From NCBI RefSeq assembly GCF_030462585.1, contig NZ_JASMRU010000021.1, forward strand, positions 1 through 64,000: a stretch of DNA of 64,000 nucleotides, in the 5' to 3' direction. Position 1 is the first letter of the stretch, and every line of letters starts with the position of its first letter. The translations under genes and the position numbers were made by a program. This DNA comes from Pseudomonas sp. CAN1. GTDB lineage: Bacteria; Pseudomonadota; Gammaproteobacteria; Pseudomonadales; Pseudomonadaceae. Shown piece after piece: positions 1-9,521 of the stretch. Under the pieces are notes generated by a model. That model searched no databases. It saw only the letters and a program-made list of their open reading frames with translations, and was not told where the DNA came from.

Positions 1-1233
1 TCACGCATCGAGGCCGCCCGGCACAAGCTGCACGACCTCATCGCGCGGCGGGCGGGCAGCCCCACGGCGCTGATCGCCTATGCCGGCAGCGCGCACCTGG
101 TGTTGCCGGCCACCCAGGATGCCGCCTTGCTCGACAGCTTCCTCCAGGCGCTGGCGCCGGGGCTGATCCAGCGCAGCGGCAAGGATGCGCTGGGCGCCAT
201 CGAGATCGCCAAGCGCCTGCTGGCCGCCGAGCAGGCGCCGGGCACCCTGGTGTTGCTCAGCGATGGCGCCGACCCGCAGCAGTTCGACGCCATCGACAAG
301 GCATTGAGTGGCAGCGATCTGCAGGTGCTGGTGCTGGCGGTCGGCAGCCAGGACGGCGGTTTGCTCGCCGGTAGCCAGCAGGACTCCGCCGGCCGCCCGC
401 TGCTCGCCAGCTTCGATGCCCAGGGCTTGAAGGGGCTGGCGAACGCTGCCGACGCGCCGCTGGGCAGCCTGACCCTGAACGACGATGACCTGGACTGGAT
501 CGAGCTGCATGCCCAGCAGCACTTCCAGGCCGCCCAGGGCGACGAGCAGCAACTGCACTGGAAGGATGCCGGCTACTGGCTGTGCTGGCCCTTGCTGCTG
601 CTCGCGCTGCTGAGCCTGCGCAAGGGCTGGAAGGTGCACTGGCTCAGCGCGCTGCTGCTGGCCGTCGGCTTGAGCGGCGCGCCGCAGCCGGCGCGTGCCG
701 GCGCGCTCGCCGATGCCTTCTTCACCGCCGATCAGCAGGGGCGCTGGGCCTTCGAACACGAACATTATCCGCAGGCCGCGGCGCACTTCCGCGATCCGTT
801 CTGGAAGGGCGTGGCCGCCTATCACGCAGCGGACTACCCGCTGGCCCTGGCCAGCTTCGCCCGGCTGGACTCGGCGCAGGCGTATTTCTACCTGGGCAAC
901 ACCTATGTGCGCCTGTCGAAATTCGCTGAGGCCATCGGCGCTTATCAGCAGGCGTTGGCGCGCCAGAAGGATTTCCCCGAGGCGACGGCGAACCTGGCGC
1001 TGGCCCAGGCGCTGGAGAAGGATCGCGAGGACCAGCAGGAAGCCGGCCCACCCGGCGACAAGCCCGACCAGGAGGTCTTCGACAATACCGCCGGCAAGGG
1101 CCACGACGTGCAGCGCCAGGGCGCCGAAAGGCAGTCGGACGAGCAGTGGCTGAACAATCTCAGCACCTCGCCGGCGCAGTTCCTGCGTCGCAAGTTCAAC
1201 CTGCAGGATGCCGCAGCGGGAGCCGGATCATGA
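1..1233 (+). CDS. vWA/TPR protein of the Bat operon (BatB/BatC-like), 5' end missing
   Basis: The frame is open from the first base, so the start codon and much of the von Willebrand factor A domain lie outside the window. What remains has a vWA-like segment (LVLLSDGADP), two hydrophobic stretches at about residues 188-230 of the visible part, then TPR-like helices (YFYLGNTYVRLSKFAEAIGA) and a polar tail rich in D, E and Q. This is the usual make-up of the BatB/BatC fusion found next to MoxR ATPases. The stop overlaps the next start as ATGA, so it is translationally coupled to BatD. The Bat system is associated with envelope stress or oxygen tolerance; its biochemical role is unsettled. A TTG at 100 is only an internal codon. 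Confidence 0.85.
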   Translation, partial: SRIEAARHKLHDLIARRAGSPTALIAYAGSAHLVLPATQDAALLDSFLQALAPGLIQRSGKDALGAIEIAKRLLAAEQAPGTLVLLSDGADPQQFDAIDKALSGSDLQVLVLAVGSQDGGLLAGSQQDSAGRPLLASFDAQGLKGLANAADAPLGSLTLNDDDLDWIELHAQQHFQAAQGDEQQLHWKDAGYWLCWPLLLLALLSLRKGWKVHWLSALLLAVGLSGAPQPARAGALADAFFTADQQGRWAFEHEHYPQAAAHFRDPFWKGVAAYHAADYPLALASFARLDSAQAYFYLGNTYVRLSKFAEAIGAYQQALARQKDFPEATANLALAQALEKDREDQQEAGPPGDKPDQEVFDNTAGKGHDVQRQGAERQSDEQWLNNLSTSPAQFLRRKFNLQDAAAGAGS

Positions 1234-2552
1234 AGCGCGCATTGCTGCTCCTGCTGCTGTGCCTGCCGCTGCTCGGGCTGGCCGCCGAACCCGAGGTGAA
1301 GGTGCGCACCCAGCTGTTGCCGGGTGACAGCGTGATGATCGACGGCACACTGGACCTGCAGGTCGACCTGCTGGTGGACACCTGGTTCAGCCAGCCGCCT
1401 CAGTTGCCGGCGCTGAAGCTGGCGGGCGCGCTGGTCTCCGAGCCGAACAGCGAGGCTACGCACCTCACCGAGAAGATCGACGGCAAGACCTTCTTCGGCC
1501 TGCGCTACCACTACCGGATCACCGCCCAGGAGGCCCGCCGCTTCGACATTCCCGCGCTGGACATCCAGGTGCAGCCGGGGCAGGGCAGCGGCCCGCTGCA
1601 GGTGCGCAGCCAGGCGCTGTATTTCACCGCTCGCCAGCCTGCCGGCGCGGTCGAAGGCGCCGGTCAGCGCCTGGTGGCGAGCGCGGTAAGCATCAGCCAG
1701 GAACTCGTGGCCTCCCACGAGCCGCTGCGGGTGGGCGATAGCGTGACGCGCAGGGTGCATGTCCGCGCCGAGGGCGCCCAGGCCATGCTGATCCCCGCGC
1801 CTGCATTCGTCGACGTGGACGGGCTGCGGCGCTATGTGCAGGCGCCGACCGTGCAGCCGCTGAGCGATGGGCGTGGCGGTGTACTCGGCGGCGAGCGGAT
1901 CGACGCGGTGAGCTACGTGATCGACCGCGCCGGCGACTTCCAGCTCCCGGCCATCGAGCTGCGCTGGTGGGCGGCCGATAGCGGCGAGCAGCGTTCGGCT
2001 GTCATTCCCGCTCTGAAACTCTCGGCCCAGGCTGCTGCGGCGTACCAGGCGCCGTTCTCCATCAGCGACGATCTGCGCGAACTGGGGCGCAAGGCCCAGG
2101 TGCGCATCGCCGGCCACTGGCTGGCGCTGGCAGCCGCGCTGCTGGTGCTGGCAGGCCTCGGTTACGCCGTGCATGCCTGGGGCCATGCAATACGTGTTGC
2201 GGTGCAAGGCGCCTTGCAGCGCTGGCGCCAGGCCTGGCAGGAATCCCCGCGGTACGCCTGGCGCCAGGTGCACCGTCAGCTCAAGAGCCAGCCGCCGCAA
2301 GTGGGCGCGCTGTACCTGTGGCTTCGCCGGACATCAGGTTGTCGCGAAATGAGTACGGCTATTTCCAGTACGGCCGTCCAAGCCGGCAAACCTTTGCTAG
2401 CGTTTCTCAAGGCGCGCTACGGGCGAGCGCAGGCTTCGTCGGGAGACCCGTCCGCGCAGCTGCTCCGGGCGCTGCCGGCGCTGCACCGTGAGCTGGGCCG
2501 GAGCGAGCCGACCCGCCCGCCGGCCCATGCCCTCAAACCACTGAATCCGTGA
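1230..2552 (+). CDS. batD: BatD-family membrane protein
   Basis: 440 residues starting at the ATG that overlaps the upstream TGA. A cleavable signal peptide (MKRALLLLLLCLPLLGLAA) is followed by a large periplasmic beta-rich region typical of BatD. One transmembrane segment lies at about residues 295-316 (LALAAALLVLAGLGYAV), and a basic cytoplasmic tail follows. An in-frame extension upstream to 1146 would run into the vWA gene and has no ribosome site, so the overlapping ATG is preferred. BatD works with the preceding vWA/TPR protein at the inner membrane; the precise function is unknown. It is the last Bat gene here. The next gene starts 14 bases after its stop with its own ribosome site. 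Confidence 0.85.
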   Translation: MKRALLLLLLCLPLLGLAAEPEVKVRTQLLPGDSVMIDGTLDLQVDLLVDTWFSQPPQLPALKLAGALVSEPNSEATHLTEKIDGKTFFGLRYHYRITAQEARRFDIPALDIQVQPGQGSGPLQVRSQALYFTARQPAGAVEGAGQRLVASAVSISQELVASHEPLRVGDSVTRRVHVRAEGAQAMLIPAPAFVDVDGLRRYVQAPTVQPLSDGRGGVLGGERIDAVSYVIDRAGDFQLPAIELRWWAADSGEQRSAVIPALKLSAQAAAAYQAPFSISDDLRELGRKAQVRIAGHWLALAAALLVLAGLGYAVHAWGHAIRVAVQGALQRWRQAWQESPRYAWRQVHRQLKSQPPQVGALYLWLRRTSGCREMSTAISSTAVQAGKPLLAFLKARYGRAQASSGDPSAQLLRALPALHRELGRSEPTRPPAHALKPLNP

Positions 2553-2566
2553 TCCAGGGATGTGAC

Positions 2567-3565
2567 ATGCATTCGAACCATACTCGACCGATGTTCCGCT
2601 GGATGCTCCTGCTGCTCATCGGCCTGCCCATGCTGGCCCAGGCGGCAGACGAGCTGCCGTCCTGGAACGACGGGCCGTCGCGGCAAGCCATAGTCGCCTT
2701 CGTCGAGGCGGTGACGAAGGAGGGCGGCAAGGACTTCGTGCCGCCGGCCGAGCGCATCGCCGTGTTCGACAACGACGGCACGCTGTGGAGCGAGCAGCCG
2801 ATGTACTTCCAGGTGCTGTTCGCCCTCGACGAGGTGAAGCGGCAGGCGCCGCAGCACCCCGAGTGGAAGGACATGCAGCCGTTCAAGGCGGTGCTCGAAG
2901 GGGACCAGAAAGCCCTGGCGGCCAGCGGCATGGACGGCATCCTGCGGATTGTCGCCGTCACCCATTCGGGCGTCAGCACCGACGAATTCATCGCCAACGC
3001 CCGCCGCTGGCTGGCCCGCGCGCGCCACCCGCGCAGTCAAAAGCCCTACACCGAGATGGTGTTCCAGCCGATGCTGGAGTTGCTGGGTTACCTGCGCGCC
3101 AACGGCTTCAAGACCTACATCGTTTCCGGCGGCGAAGTGGCCTTCATGCGTGCCTTCGCCGAGGAGGTCTACGGCATCCCGCCCGAACAGGTGATCGGCA
3201 CCACCCTGGGCAGCCGCTTCGAGGACCGCAACGGCCAGTTGTCGATCCAGCGCCTGCCCAAGCTGGTGCACAACGACGATGGCCCCGGCAAGCCGGAGAG
3301 CATCGACAGCATCATCGGCCGCCGGCCGATCCTGGCCTTCGGCAACTCCGACGGCGACCTGCAGATGCTGCAGTGGACCGTCGCCGGCCAGGGCCTGCGC
3401 TTTGCCGGCCTGGTGCACCACACCGATGAAAAGCGCGAGTGGGCCTATGACCGGCAGAGCAAGGTGGGGCGCCTGGACAAGGCGCTCGATATCGCAGGAA
3501 GCAAGGGATGGGTGGTAGTGGACATGGCCAGGGAGTGGAAGCGGATCTATCCGTTCGACCAATAG
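2567..3565 (+). CDS. Exported HAD-superfamily phosphatase-like hydrolase
   Basis: 332 residues from the ATG at 2567, which has AGGGA six bases upstream; the in-frame GTG at 2549 lacks a site and overlaps the batD stop. The N-terminus is a signal peptide ending LPMLAQAADE, so the enzyme should be periplasmic. The HAD nucleophile motif is clear: FDNDGTLW with D68 and D70. Later motifs (IVSGGE and GNSDGDLQML) match motifs II and IV of the phosphoserine-phosphatase-like branch. The substrate is unknown. It is followed after 111 bases by an exported sulfatase, so the two may strip phosphate and sulfate esters from the same class of compounds; that link is inference. Confidence 0.8.
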   Translation: MHSNHTRPMFRWMLLLLIGLPMLAQAADELPSWNDGPSRQAIVAFVEAVTKEGGKDFVPPAERIAVFDNDGTLWSEQPMYFQVLFALDEVKRQAPQHPEWKDMQPFKAVLEGDQKALAASGMDGILRIVAVTHSGVSTDEFIANARRWLARARHPRSQKPYTEMVFQPMLELLGYLRANGFKTYIVSGGEVAFMRAFAEEVYGIPPEQVIGTTLGSRFEDRNGQLSIQRLPKLVHNDDGPGKPESIDSIIGRRPILAFGNSDGDLQMLQWTVAGQGLRFAGLVHHTDEKREWAYDRQSKVGRLDKALDIAGSKGWVVVDMAREWKRIYPFDQ

Positions 3566-3676
3566 CAAGCCAACAGGCAACACCGCAGGGACACGGGGAT
3601 TTCCAGTCGGGCAGTCGGCATCTCCAGTGAACGCAGTCGTGGCAAAACGACCAGTAACTGGAATGGAGAGACACCA

Positions 3677-5251
3677 ATGAAGCGCACGGGAAGATGGATA
3701 TCGCAGTTCGCCCTCGCGGCGACAGCGATAGTGGGGTGTTCAATCGCCAGCGCGGCGGACAAGCCGAACATCCTGGTGATATTCGGCGACGATATCGGCC
3801 AGACCAACATCAGCGCCTACGCTTTCGGCGTGGTCGGCTACCAGACGCCGAACATCGACCGCATCGCCAAGGAAGGCATGATGTTCACCGACTACTACGC
3901 GGAGAACAGCTGCACCGCCGGCCGCTCGACCTTCATCACCGGCCAGGCGGCGCTGCGTACCGGCCTGTCCAAGGTCGGCATGCCCGGCGTGCCGGTGGGC
4001 CTGCAGGACCGCGACGTGACCATCGCCCAGGCACTCAAGGCCCACGGCTATGCCACCGGCCAGTTCGGCAAGAACCACCTGGGCGACAAGGACGAGTACT
4101 TGCCGACCAAGCACGGCTTCGACGAGTTCTTCGGCAACCTGTATCACCTCAACGCCGAGGAAGAGCCGGAACGCCCCTACTGGCCCAAGGATGACCAGGA
4201 CTTCGTCAAGGCCGCCTCTCCCCGTGGTGTGCTGAAGGCCACCGCCGACGGCAAGATCGAGGACACCGGCCCGCTGACCAAGAAGCGCATGGAGACCATC
4301 GACGACGACACCACCCAGGCCGCGATCAACTTCATGGACAAGCAGGTGAAGGCGGACAAGCCGTTCTTCGTCTGGATGAACACCACGCGCATGCACGCCT
4401 TCACCCACGTGCGTGAGGCCATGCAAGGGCAGAGCGGCATGCTCGGCAACGAGTACGCCGACGGCATGATCGAGCACGACGGCGACGTCGGCAAACTGCT
4501 CAAGGCGGTGGATGATCTGAAGATCACCGACAACACCATCGTCATCTACACCACCGATAACGGGCCGAACCAGTGGTCGTGGCCGGATGCGGCGACCACC
4601 CCGTTCCGCAACGAGAAGAACTCCAACTGGGAGGGCGCCTACCGGGTGCCGGCGATCATCCGCTGGCCGAACCATGTGAAGCCGGGCACTGTCTCCACGC
4701 AGATGTTCTCCGGCCTGGACTGGTTCCCGACCCTGCTCGCCGCCGTGGGTGACACCGACATCAAGGAACGCCTGCTCAAGGGCGCGGATGTCGGCGGCAA
4801 GAGCTTCAAGGTGCACCTGGACGGCTACAACCAGCTCGACTACCTGACCGGCAAGGCCGACAAGAGCGCCCGCAACGAGTTCTACTACTTCAGCGATGAC
4901 GGCGACCTGGTGGGCATGCGCTTCGGCGACTGGAAGCTGGTGTTCTGCGAGCAACGCGCGCCGGGCGGCTTCAAGGTGTGGAGCGAACCGTTCACCTGCC
5001 TGCGGGTGCCGAAACTGTTCAACCTGCGCATGGACCCATACGAGCGGGCTGACACGGTCTCCGACCAGTACTACGACTGGCTGACGAAGAACGACTACCT
5101 GCTGTTCCAGGGCGAGCGCAAGGCGGCCGCCTTCCTGCAGACCTTCGTCGATTATCCGCCGAGCCAGAAACCGGCGAGCTTCAGCATCGAGTCGGTGCGC
5201 AAGGAAGTGGACGCGAAGATCGAAGCGAAGATGAAGCAGGGCGCCAAGTAG
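3677..5251 (+). CDS. Periplasmic arylsulfatase (cysteine-type sulfatase)
   Basis: 524 residues with a signal peptide (cleavage near SIASA/ADKP) and the sulfatase fold from residue 30. The N-terminal metal-binding aspartates are visible in IFGDDIGQTN. The formylglycine site is C79-T-A-G-R83, the CxAGR variant of CxPSR. The second metal/histidine region TTDNGPNQWSWPD is also present. Catalysis requires oxidation of C79 to formylglycine by a maturase; none is encoded in the window. The substrate could be a sulfate ester scavenged in the periplasm. Ribosome site GGAGAG lies just upstream. A strong hairpin follows the stop, which suggests it ends its transcript. Confidence 0.88.
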   Translation: MKRTGRWISQFALAATAIVGCSIASAADKPNILVIFGDDIGQTNISAYAFGVVGYQTPNIDRIAKEGMMFTDYYAENSCTAGRSTFITGQAALRTGLSKVGMPGVPVGLQDRDVTIAQALKAHGYATGQFGKNHLGDKDEYLPTKHGFDEFFGNLYHLNAEEEPERPYWPKDDQDFVKAASPRGVLKATADGKIEDTGPLTKKRMETIDDDTTQAAINFMDKQVKADKPFFVWMNTTRMHAFTHVREAMQGQSGMLGNEYADGMIEHDGDVGKLLKAVDDLKITDNTIVIYTTDNGPNQWSWPDAATTPFRNEKNSNWEGAYRVPAIIRWPNHVKPGTVSTQMFSGLDWFPTLLAAVGDTDIKERLLKGADVGGKSFKVHLDGYNQLDYLTGKADKSARNEFYYFSDDGDLVGMRFGDWKLVFCEQRAPGGFKVWSEPFTCLRVPKLFNLRMDPYERADTVSDQYYDWLTKNDYLLFQGERKAAAFLQTFVDYPPSQKPASFSIESVRKEVDAKIEAKMKQGAK

Positions 5252-5294
5252 TGATCGGCAAGCGGGGCGCCGGGCTTCACGCGCCCCATCCAGT

Positions 5295-5325
5295 CCCCGC
5301 GATGGCTCGGCCATCGCGGGGTTCT
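5295..5325 (+). terminator. GC-rich hairpin after the sulfatase gene
   Basis: Perfect 12-base arms CCCCGCGATGGC and GCCATCGCGGGG (5295-5306, 5310-5321) with a 3-base loop. Only a short TT follows, so it is a weak intrinsic terminator or an mRNA-stabilising stem. It ends 27 bases before the next start codon. Confidence 0.6.
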
Positions 5326-5348
5326 CACGTTCTGACAAGGTCGATTCG

Positions 5349-7886
5349 ATGCCCACAGCGGTCAGTTCCTCGCCCATGAACAGCCCCCGCGCTGCCTCCT
5401 CGCAGGCACGCCCGCAACCTGCGCTGGCCCTGTGGCTGCCAGCGTTGTTGCTGTTCGCTTCGGGGGGCTCGGCCCTGGTGTTCCAGGTGCTGTGGGTCAA
5501 GCAGCTATCGCTGGTGGTGGGGGTGGAGGTGTATGCCGTCACCACGGCGATCAGCGCCTTCTTCGCCGGGTTGGCCCTGGGTGGGCTGGCCTTCGGTCGT
5601 CTGGCGGACCGCCTGCAGCGCCCGCTGCGGCTGTATGCCGGGCTGGAATTGCTGGTGGCGCTGCTGGGTGTCGCCAGCACCGTGGCGCTGGCCAATGCCG
5701 CCGGCACCTTCGCGTTTCTCGACGAGGCTTTCGGCGCCCTGGCCTGGGCATTGCCCTTCGTGCTGGTGGGCGTGCCGGCCTTCTTCATGGGCGGTACGCT
5801 GCCGGTGCTGGTGCGCGCCCTGGAGCCCGCTGATGGCCAGATGGGCCGCGCCGGCGGCGGCCTTTATGCCGCCAATACCGCGGGCGCCATTGCCGGCACG
5901 CTGGTCGCTGCCTTCGTGCTGCTGCCCCTGCTGGGCGTGCAGGGCAGTGCCATTGCCGCCGCCGCATTCAACCTGATCGCTGCGGCCGGTGCGTTGCTGA
6001 TCCGCCGCGAGAGCGCCGCGCCTGCCGCTCCGGCAGCGCAAGCCGCCGAACCGCGCAGCCGTGGCGCACGCCTGGCGATTGCCTTGTACTGCATCGCCGG
6101 TGGCGTGGCGCTGGGTTACGAGGTGGTCTGGACCCAGTCCATCGTCCAGTTCATGAGCACCCGCACCTTCGCCTTTGCCGTGGTGCTGGCCACCTACCTT
6201 TGCGGGCTGGTGCTGGGTAGCGCCCTGTATGCCCGGCGCGCTGATCGCCTCCGCGACCCCTGGGGCCTGTTCGGCCTGCTCATCGCCGCCGCCGGGCTGC
6301 TGGCGATTGCGCAGATCGCCGGCCTCGGCACCTGGCTGATCGGCCTGCAGACCCGCGCCGAATGGCTGGTGCTGCAAGCCGGCGGCAGCGAGCTGACGGG
6401 CATGTGCGCACGTTTCGCGGTGGCGGCGCTGTGCGTGGTGTTCCTGCCGACGACCCTGCTCGGCGCGGCTTTCCCGATTGCCTTGCGGCTGTCGGTGGAT
6501 CGCCAGCATGTGGGCCGCGATGTCGGTGTGGTGGTGGCGCTCAATACCCTGGGCGGCATTGTCGGGGTGATGCTCACCGGCTTCGTATTGGTGCCGGGCC
6601 TGGGGCTGGTGCGTACGTTGGCTGTACTCGGGGCGCTGGCCGCAGTGGTCGGTCTGCTCGCGGTCTGGCGCGGGGAAGGCGTGGGCCGGGTGCTGCGTTT
6701 CGCCGTGGTCGCCGTGGCGCTGCTGACCGTGGGCATCGGCGCGCTGACGCCGCCGCAGCACCTGGCCGAGCTGATGCCGGGCGCGCGCAACGGGCGGATC
6801 GGTTTCTATGCCGAAGGCCGCGGCGGTACGGTGGCGGTGATCGAGCAGGGCAGGGGCGACAACCGCTTCAGCCGGCTGTACATCCAGGGCGTCTCCAATA
6901 CCGGCGACGCCATGCCTTCGCTGCGCTACATGCGCCTGCAGGCGTTGCTGCCGCTGCTGATCCACAACGGCGAGCCGCGCTCGGCGCTGGTGATCGGCTT
7001 CGGCACCGGCATCACCGCCGGCGCCATGCTGCGCTACCGCGACCTGCAACACCCGGTGGTGGCCGAGCTGCTGCCCGAAGTGCTGGCTGCGGCGCCGAGC
7101 TTCAAGGGCAACTTCGACGCCATCCACGACCCGCGCCTGGACATCCGCCTGCGCGATGGTCGCCGCGAGCTGCTGCGCAGCGACGAGCGCTACGACATGA
7201 TCACCCTGGAACCGCCGCCGCCCTCGGCGGCTGGCGTGGTCAACCTGTATTCCCGCGACTTCTACCAGCTCGCCGCCTCCCGGTTGGAGGAGGGCGGTGT
7301 CGTCGCCCAGTGGCTGCCGCTGCCAACCCAGAACGACGAGGAAAGCCGCTCGCTGGTGCGCAGCTTCATCGACGTTTTCCCCTACGCTACGCTGTGGACC
7401 ACCGAGTTCCACGAGATGCTGCTGGTGGGCTCGCTGCAGCCGCTGCACCTGGATGTGACGAGCATCCGCAAGCGCTTCGAGCAACCGGAAGTCGCCGCTG
7501 CCCTGGGTGAGGTGGGCGTCGACTCGGTCGAAGCCCTGCTCGCCACCTGGGTTACCGACCGCGCCGGGCTGGAGAAATATGCCGGTGACGCGCTGCCGGT
7601 GACCGACGACCAGCCGCGCATCGAGTACGCGCCCTGGGTCCGCTCGAAGGAGATCGCCCGCGTGCTGCCGACGCTGCTAGCGCTGCGTTCCGCGCCGCCG
7701 CTGGAGAACGCGCTGCCTCCGGTGCAGGCCTCGGTCAATGATTACTGGCTGCGACTGCGGCGTTTCTACGACCTGAGCCTGCATGCCTATCGCGGCGACC
7801 GCCAGGCCTGGGCGCGAGACGCGCGCCAGGTCGCTCTGGACGACGGGGATAACCCCTATTACCGCTGGTTCCTCGGCGGGCCCTGA
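5349..7886 (+). CDS. Polytopic membrane protein with C-terminal spermidine-synthase-like domain
   Basis: 845 residues. The N-terminal two thirds holds many hydrophobic helices in two MFS-like halves (for example GGSALVFQVLWVKQLSLVVG and a second half starting IALYCIAGGVALGYEVVW). The C-terminal third, from about residue 475, is a Rossmann methyltransferase/spermidine-synthase fold with SALVIGFGTGITAG as the nucleotide-binding loop. Where true aminopropyltransferases have a catalytic aspartate, this one reads TLEPPPPSAAGVVNLYS, a form common in the fused MFS/SpeE group. It is therefore unlikely to make spermidine. The gene stands between envelope genes; function unknown. Start ATG at 5349 with AAGG upstream. 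Confidence 0.75.
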   Translation: MPTAVSSSPMNSPRAASSQARPQPALALWLPALLLFASGGSALVFQVLWVKQLSLVVGVEVYAVTTAISAFFAGLALGGLAFGRLADRLQRPLRLYAGLELLVALLGVASTVALANAAGTFAFLDEAFGALAWALPFVLVGVPAFFMGGTLPVLVRALEPADGQMGRAGGGLYAANTAGAIAGTLVAAFVLLPLLGVQGSAIAAAAFNLIAAAGALLIRRESAAPAAPAAQAAEPRSRGARLAIALYCIAGGVALGYEVVWTQSIVQFMSTRTFAFAVVLATYLCGLVLGSALYARRADRLRDPWGLFGLLIAAAGLLAIAQIAGLGTWLIGLQTRAEWLVLQAGGSELTGMCARFAVAALCVVFLPTTLLGAAFPIALRLSVDRQHVGRDVGVVVALNTLGGIVGVMLTGFVLVPGLGLVRTLAVLGALAAVVGLLAVWRGEGVGRVLRFAVVAVALLTVGIGALTPPQHLAELMPGARNGRIGFYAEGRGGTVAVIEQGRGDNRFSRLYIQGVSNTGDAMPSLRYMRLQALLPLLIHNGEPRSALVIGFGTGITAGAMLRYRDLQHPVVAELLPEVLAAAPSFKGNFDAIHDPRLDIRLRDGRRELLRSDERYDMITLEPPPPSAAGVVNLYSRDFYQLAASRLEEGGVVAQWLPLPTQNDEESRSLVRSFIDVFPYATLWTTEFHEMLLVGSLQPLHLDVTSIRKRFEQPEVAAALGEVGVDSVEALLATWVTDRAGLEKYAGDALPVTDDQPRIEYAPWVRSKEIARVLPTLLALRSAPPLENALPPVQASVNDYWLRLRRFYDLSLHAYRGDRQAWARDARQVALDDGDNPYYRWFLGGP

Positions 7887-7978
7887 GCCTGCGCCGGCGG
7901 TCACAGATTGCTTCACTGCGGCGCGGTGCCCAGCGGGTTCCTGTAAGTCAGACGTGTCTCCACAGCAGGTGAATCATC

Positions 7979-9496
7979 ATGCAGATCAGAGGCCTCGTCA
8001 GCACCCTGTCGGTGTCTGTGGTGTTGCTGCTGTCGTTGTGCGCGGGAGCCCGGGCAGCCGAGGCCAAACTGCCGGATGCCAGTTTGTCGGCCAAGGAGCA
8101 GGCTGAAGTCGATGCCATGGTGCTGCCCGTTCCCGAGGCCTGGAAAGGCGATCTGGACGGCATGCAGAAACGTCGGCTGGTGCGAATTCTGGTGCCCTAC
8201 AGTCGTACTTTCTTCGTGGTCGACCGCGGCCGTGAGCAAGGCATCAGCTACGAGTTGGGCAAGGCCCTGGAGGTCTGGCTCAACAAACGCCATCCGTATG
8301 AGCGCAAGTCCCTGCAGTGGCGGGTGATGTTCATACCGGTTGCCCGCAACGAGCTGATGCCCAAGCTCAATGCAGGCGTTGGCGATATCGCCGCGGGCGG
8401 GCTGACCATCACCGAGGGGCGCTTGCAGAGCGTGGATTTCGCCGCGCCATTCGCCAGCACCATCAACGAGGTCGTGGTCAGTGCGCCGGGCAGCAAGCCG
8501 CTGAGCTCCCTTGAGGACTTGTCGGGCCAGCAGGTGATGGTTCGTCAGTCGAGCAGCTATTACGAGCACCTGGTCGAGCTTAATCGCACCTTCAAGGACA
8601 AGGGGCTGGCGCCGGTCGATATCGTCCTCGCCGACGAGAACCTGGAGTCGGAAGACCTGCTGGAGATGGTCAACAGCAAGCTGATCAACACCATCGTCGT
8701 CGACCTCTACCTGGCCAAGGCCTGGAGCAAGCTCTACAAGGACATGCAGATCCATGAGGACATCGTCCTGCACGAGGGCTCCGAGTTCGCCTGGGCCATC
8801 CGCAAGGACAGCCCGAAGCTGAAGGACGAACTGGCCGGCTTCGTGAAGACCCACAAGGTCGGTACCACCTTCGGCAACTCGCTGCGCAACAAATACGTGA
8901 AGACCAGCAAGCCGCTGCTGGATGCGACCTCGGAAGAGGACATGAAGAACTTCCAGCAGATGGTCGGCGTATTCAAGAAGCACGCCGGCACCTATTCCTT
9001 CGACTACCTGATGCTGTTGGCCCAGGGCTATCAGGAATCACAGCTCAATCAGAAGGCCCGCAGCGCGCGGGGAGCGGTCGGGGTGATGCAGTTGCTGCCG
9101 GCCACGGCCGCGGACAAGTCGGTCGGGATCGTCGGTATCGACAAGAGCACCGACAAGAACGTCGAGGCAGCGGCCAAGTACATGCGCCTGCTGTCGGACA
9201 AGTACCTGGACGACCCGGCACTGACACCGCTCAACCGCACGCTCATGACCTTCGCCGCCTACAACGCCGGGCCGGGCAACCTGATGAAATTCCGCCGTCT
9301 GGCGGAGAAGTCACAGCTGGACCCGAACATCTGGTTCGGCAACGTCGAGCATGCCGCTGCCCGCATCGTCGGCCGCGAGACGGTCGACTACGTGGGCAAC
9401 ATCTACAAGTACTACGTGGCTTACAAACTGGCGCAGGGCAAGAGCGGGCGCACCCAGAAGGACGTGCAGGGTGAAGTGCAGGCGACGACCCGCTGA
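7979..9496 (+). CDS. MltF-like lytic transglycosylase with solute-binding domain
   Basis: 505 residues. A signal peptide (cleavage near GARA/AEA) lacks a convincing lipobox, unlike classical MltF. Residues about 60-300 form a family-3 solute-binding domain (for example GDIAAGGLTITEGRLQSVDF). A C-terminal SLT lysozyme-like domain follows, with catalytic E353 in GYQESQLN and the GVMQLLPATA and AYNAGPGN motifs. The family cleaves the glycan strands of peptidoglycan with 1,6-anhydro product formation, and the binding domain regulates activity in MltF. Start ATG at 7979 follows CAGGTGA. The gene converges on the DUF502 gene with 25 bases between stops. Confidence 0.87.
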   Translation: MQIRGLVSTLSVSVVLLLSLCAGARAAEAKLPDASLSAKEQAEVDAMVLPVPEAWKGDLDGMQKRRLVRILVPYSRTFFVVDRGREQGISYELGKALEVWLNKRHPYERKSLQWRVMFIPVARNELMPKLNAGVGDIAAGGLTITEGRLQSVDFAAPFASTINEVVVSAPGSKPLSSLEDLSGQQVMVRQSSSYYEHLVELNRTFKDKGLAPVDIVLADENLESEDLLEMVNSKLINTIVVDLYLAKAWSKLYKDMQIHEDIVLHEGSEFAWAIRKDSPKLKDELAGFVKTHKVGTTFGNSLRNKYVKTSKPLLDATSEEDMKNFQQMVGVFKKHAGTYSFDYLMLLAQGYQESQLNQKARSARGAVGVMQLLPATAADKSVGIVGIDKSTDKNVEAAAKYMRLLSDKYLDDPALTPLNRTLMTFAAYNAGPGNLMKFRRLAEKSQLDPNIWFGNVEHAAARIVGRETVDYVGNIYKYYVAYKLAQGKSGRTQKDVQGEVQATTR

Positions 9497-9521
9497 ATGA
9501 TTCGGTGCCGCCGGGAAGGTC

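Noticed and set aside
3740-5788. 682-residue frame antisense to the sulfatase
   Set aside because: His/Val-rich shadow translation; the sulfatase frame has full motifs on the other strand.
5505-7484. 659-residue frame antisense to the spermidine-synthase-like gene
   Set aside because: Gln/His/Arg-rich composition typical of an antisense shadow of GC-rich coding sequence.
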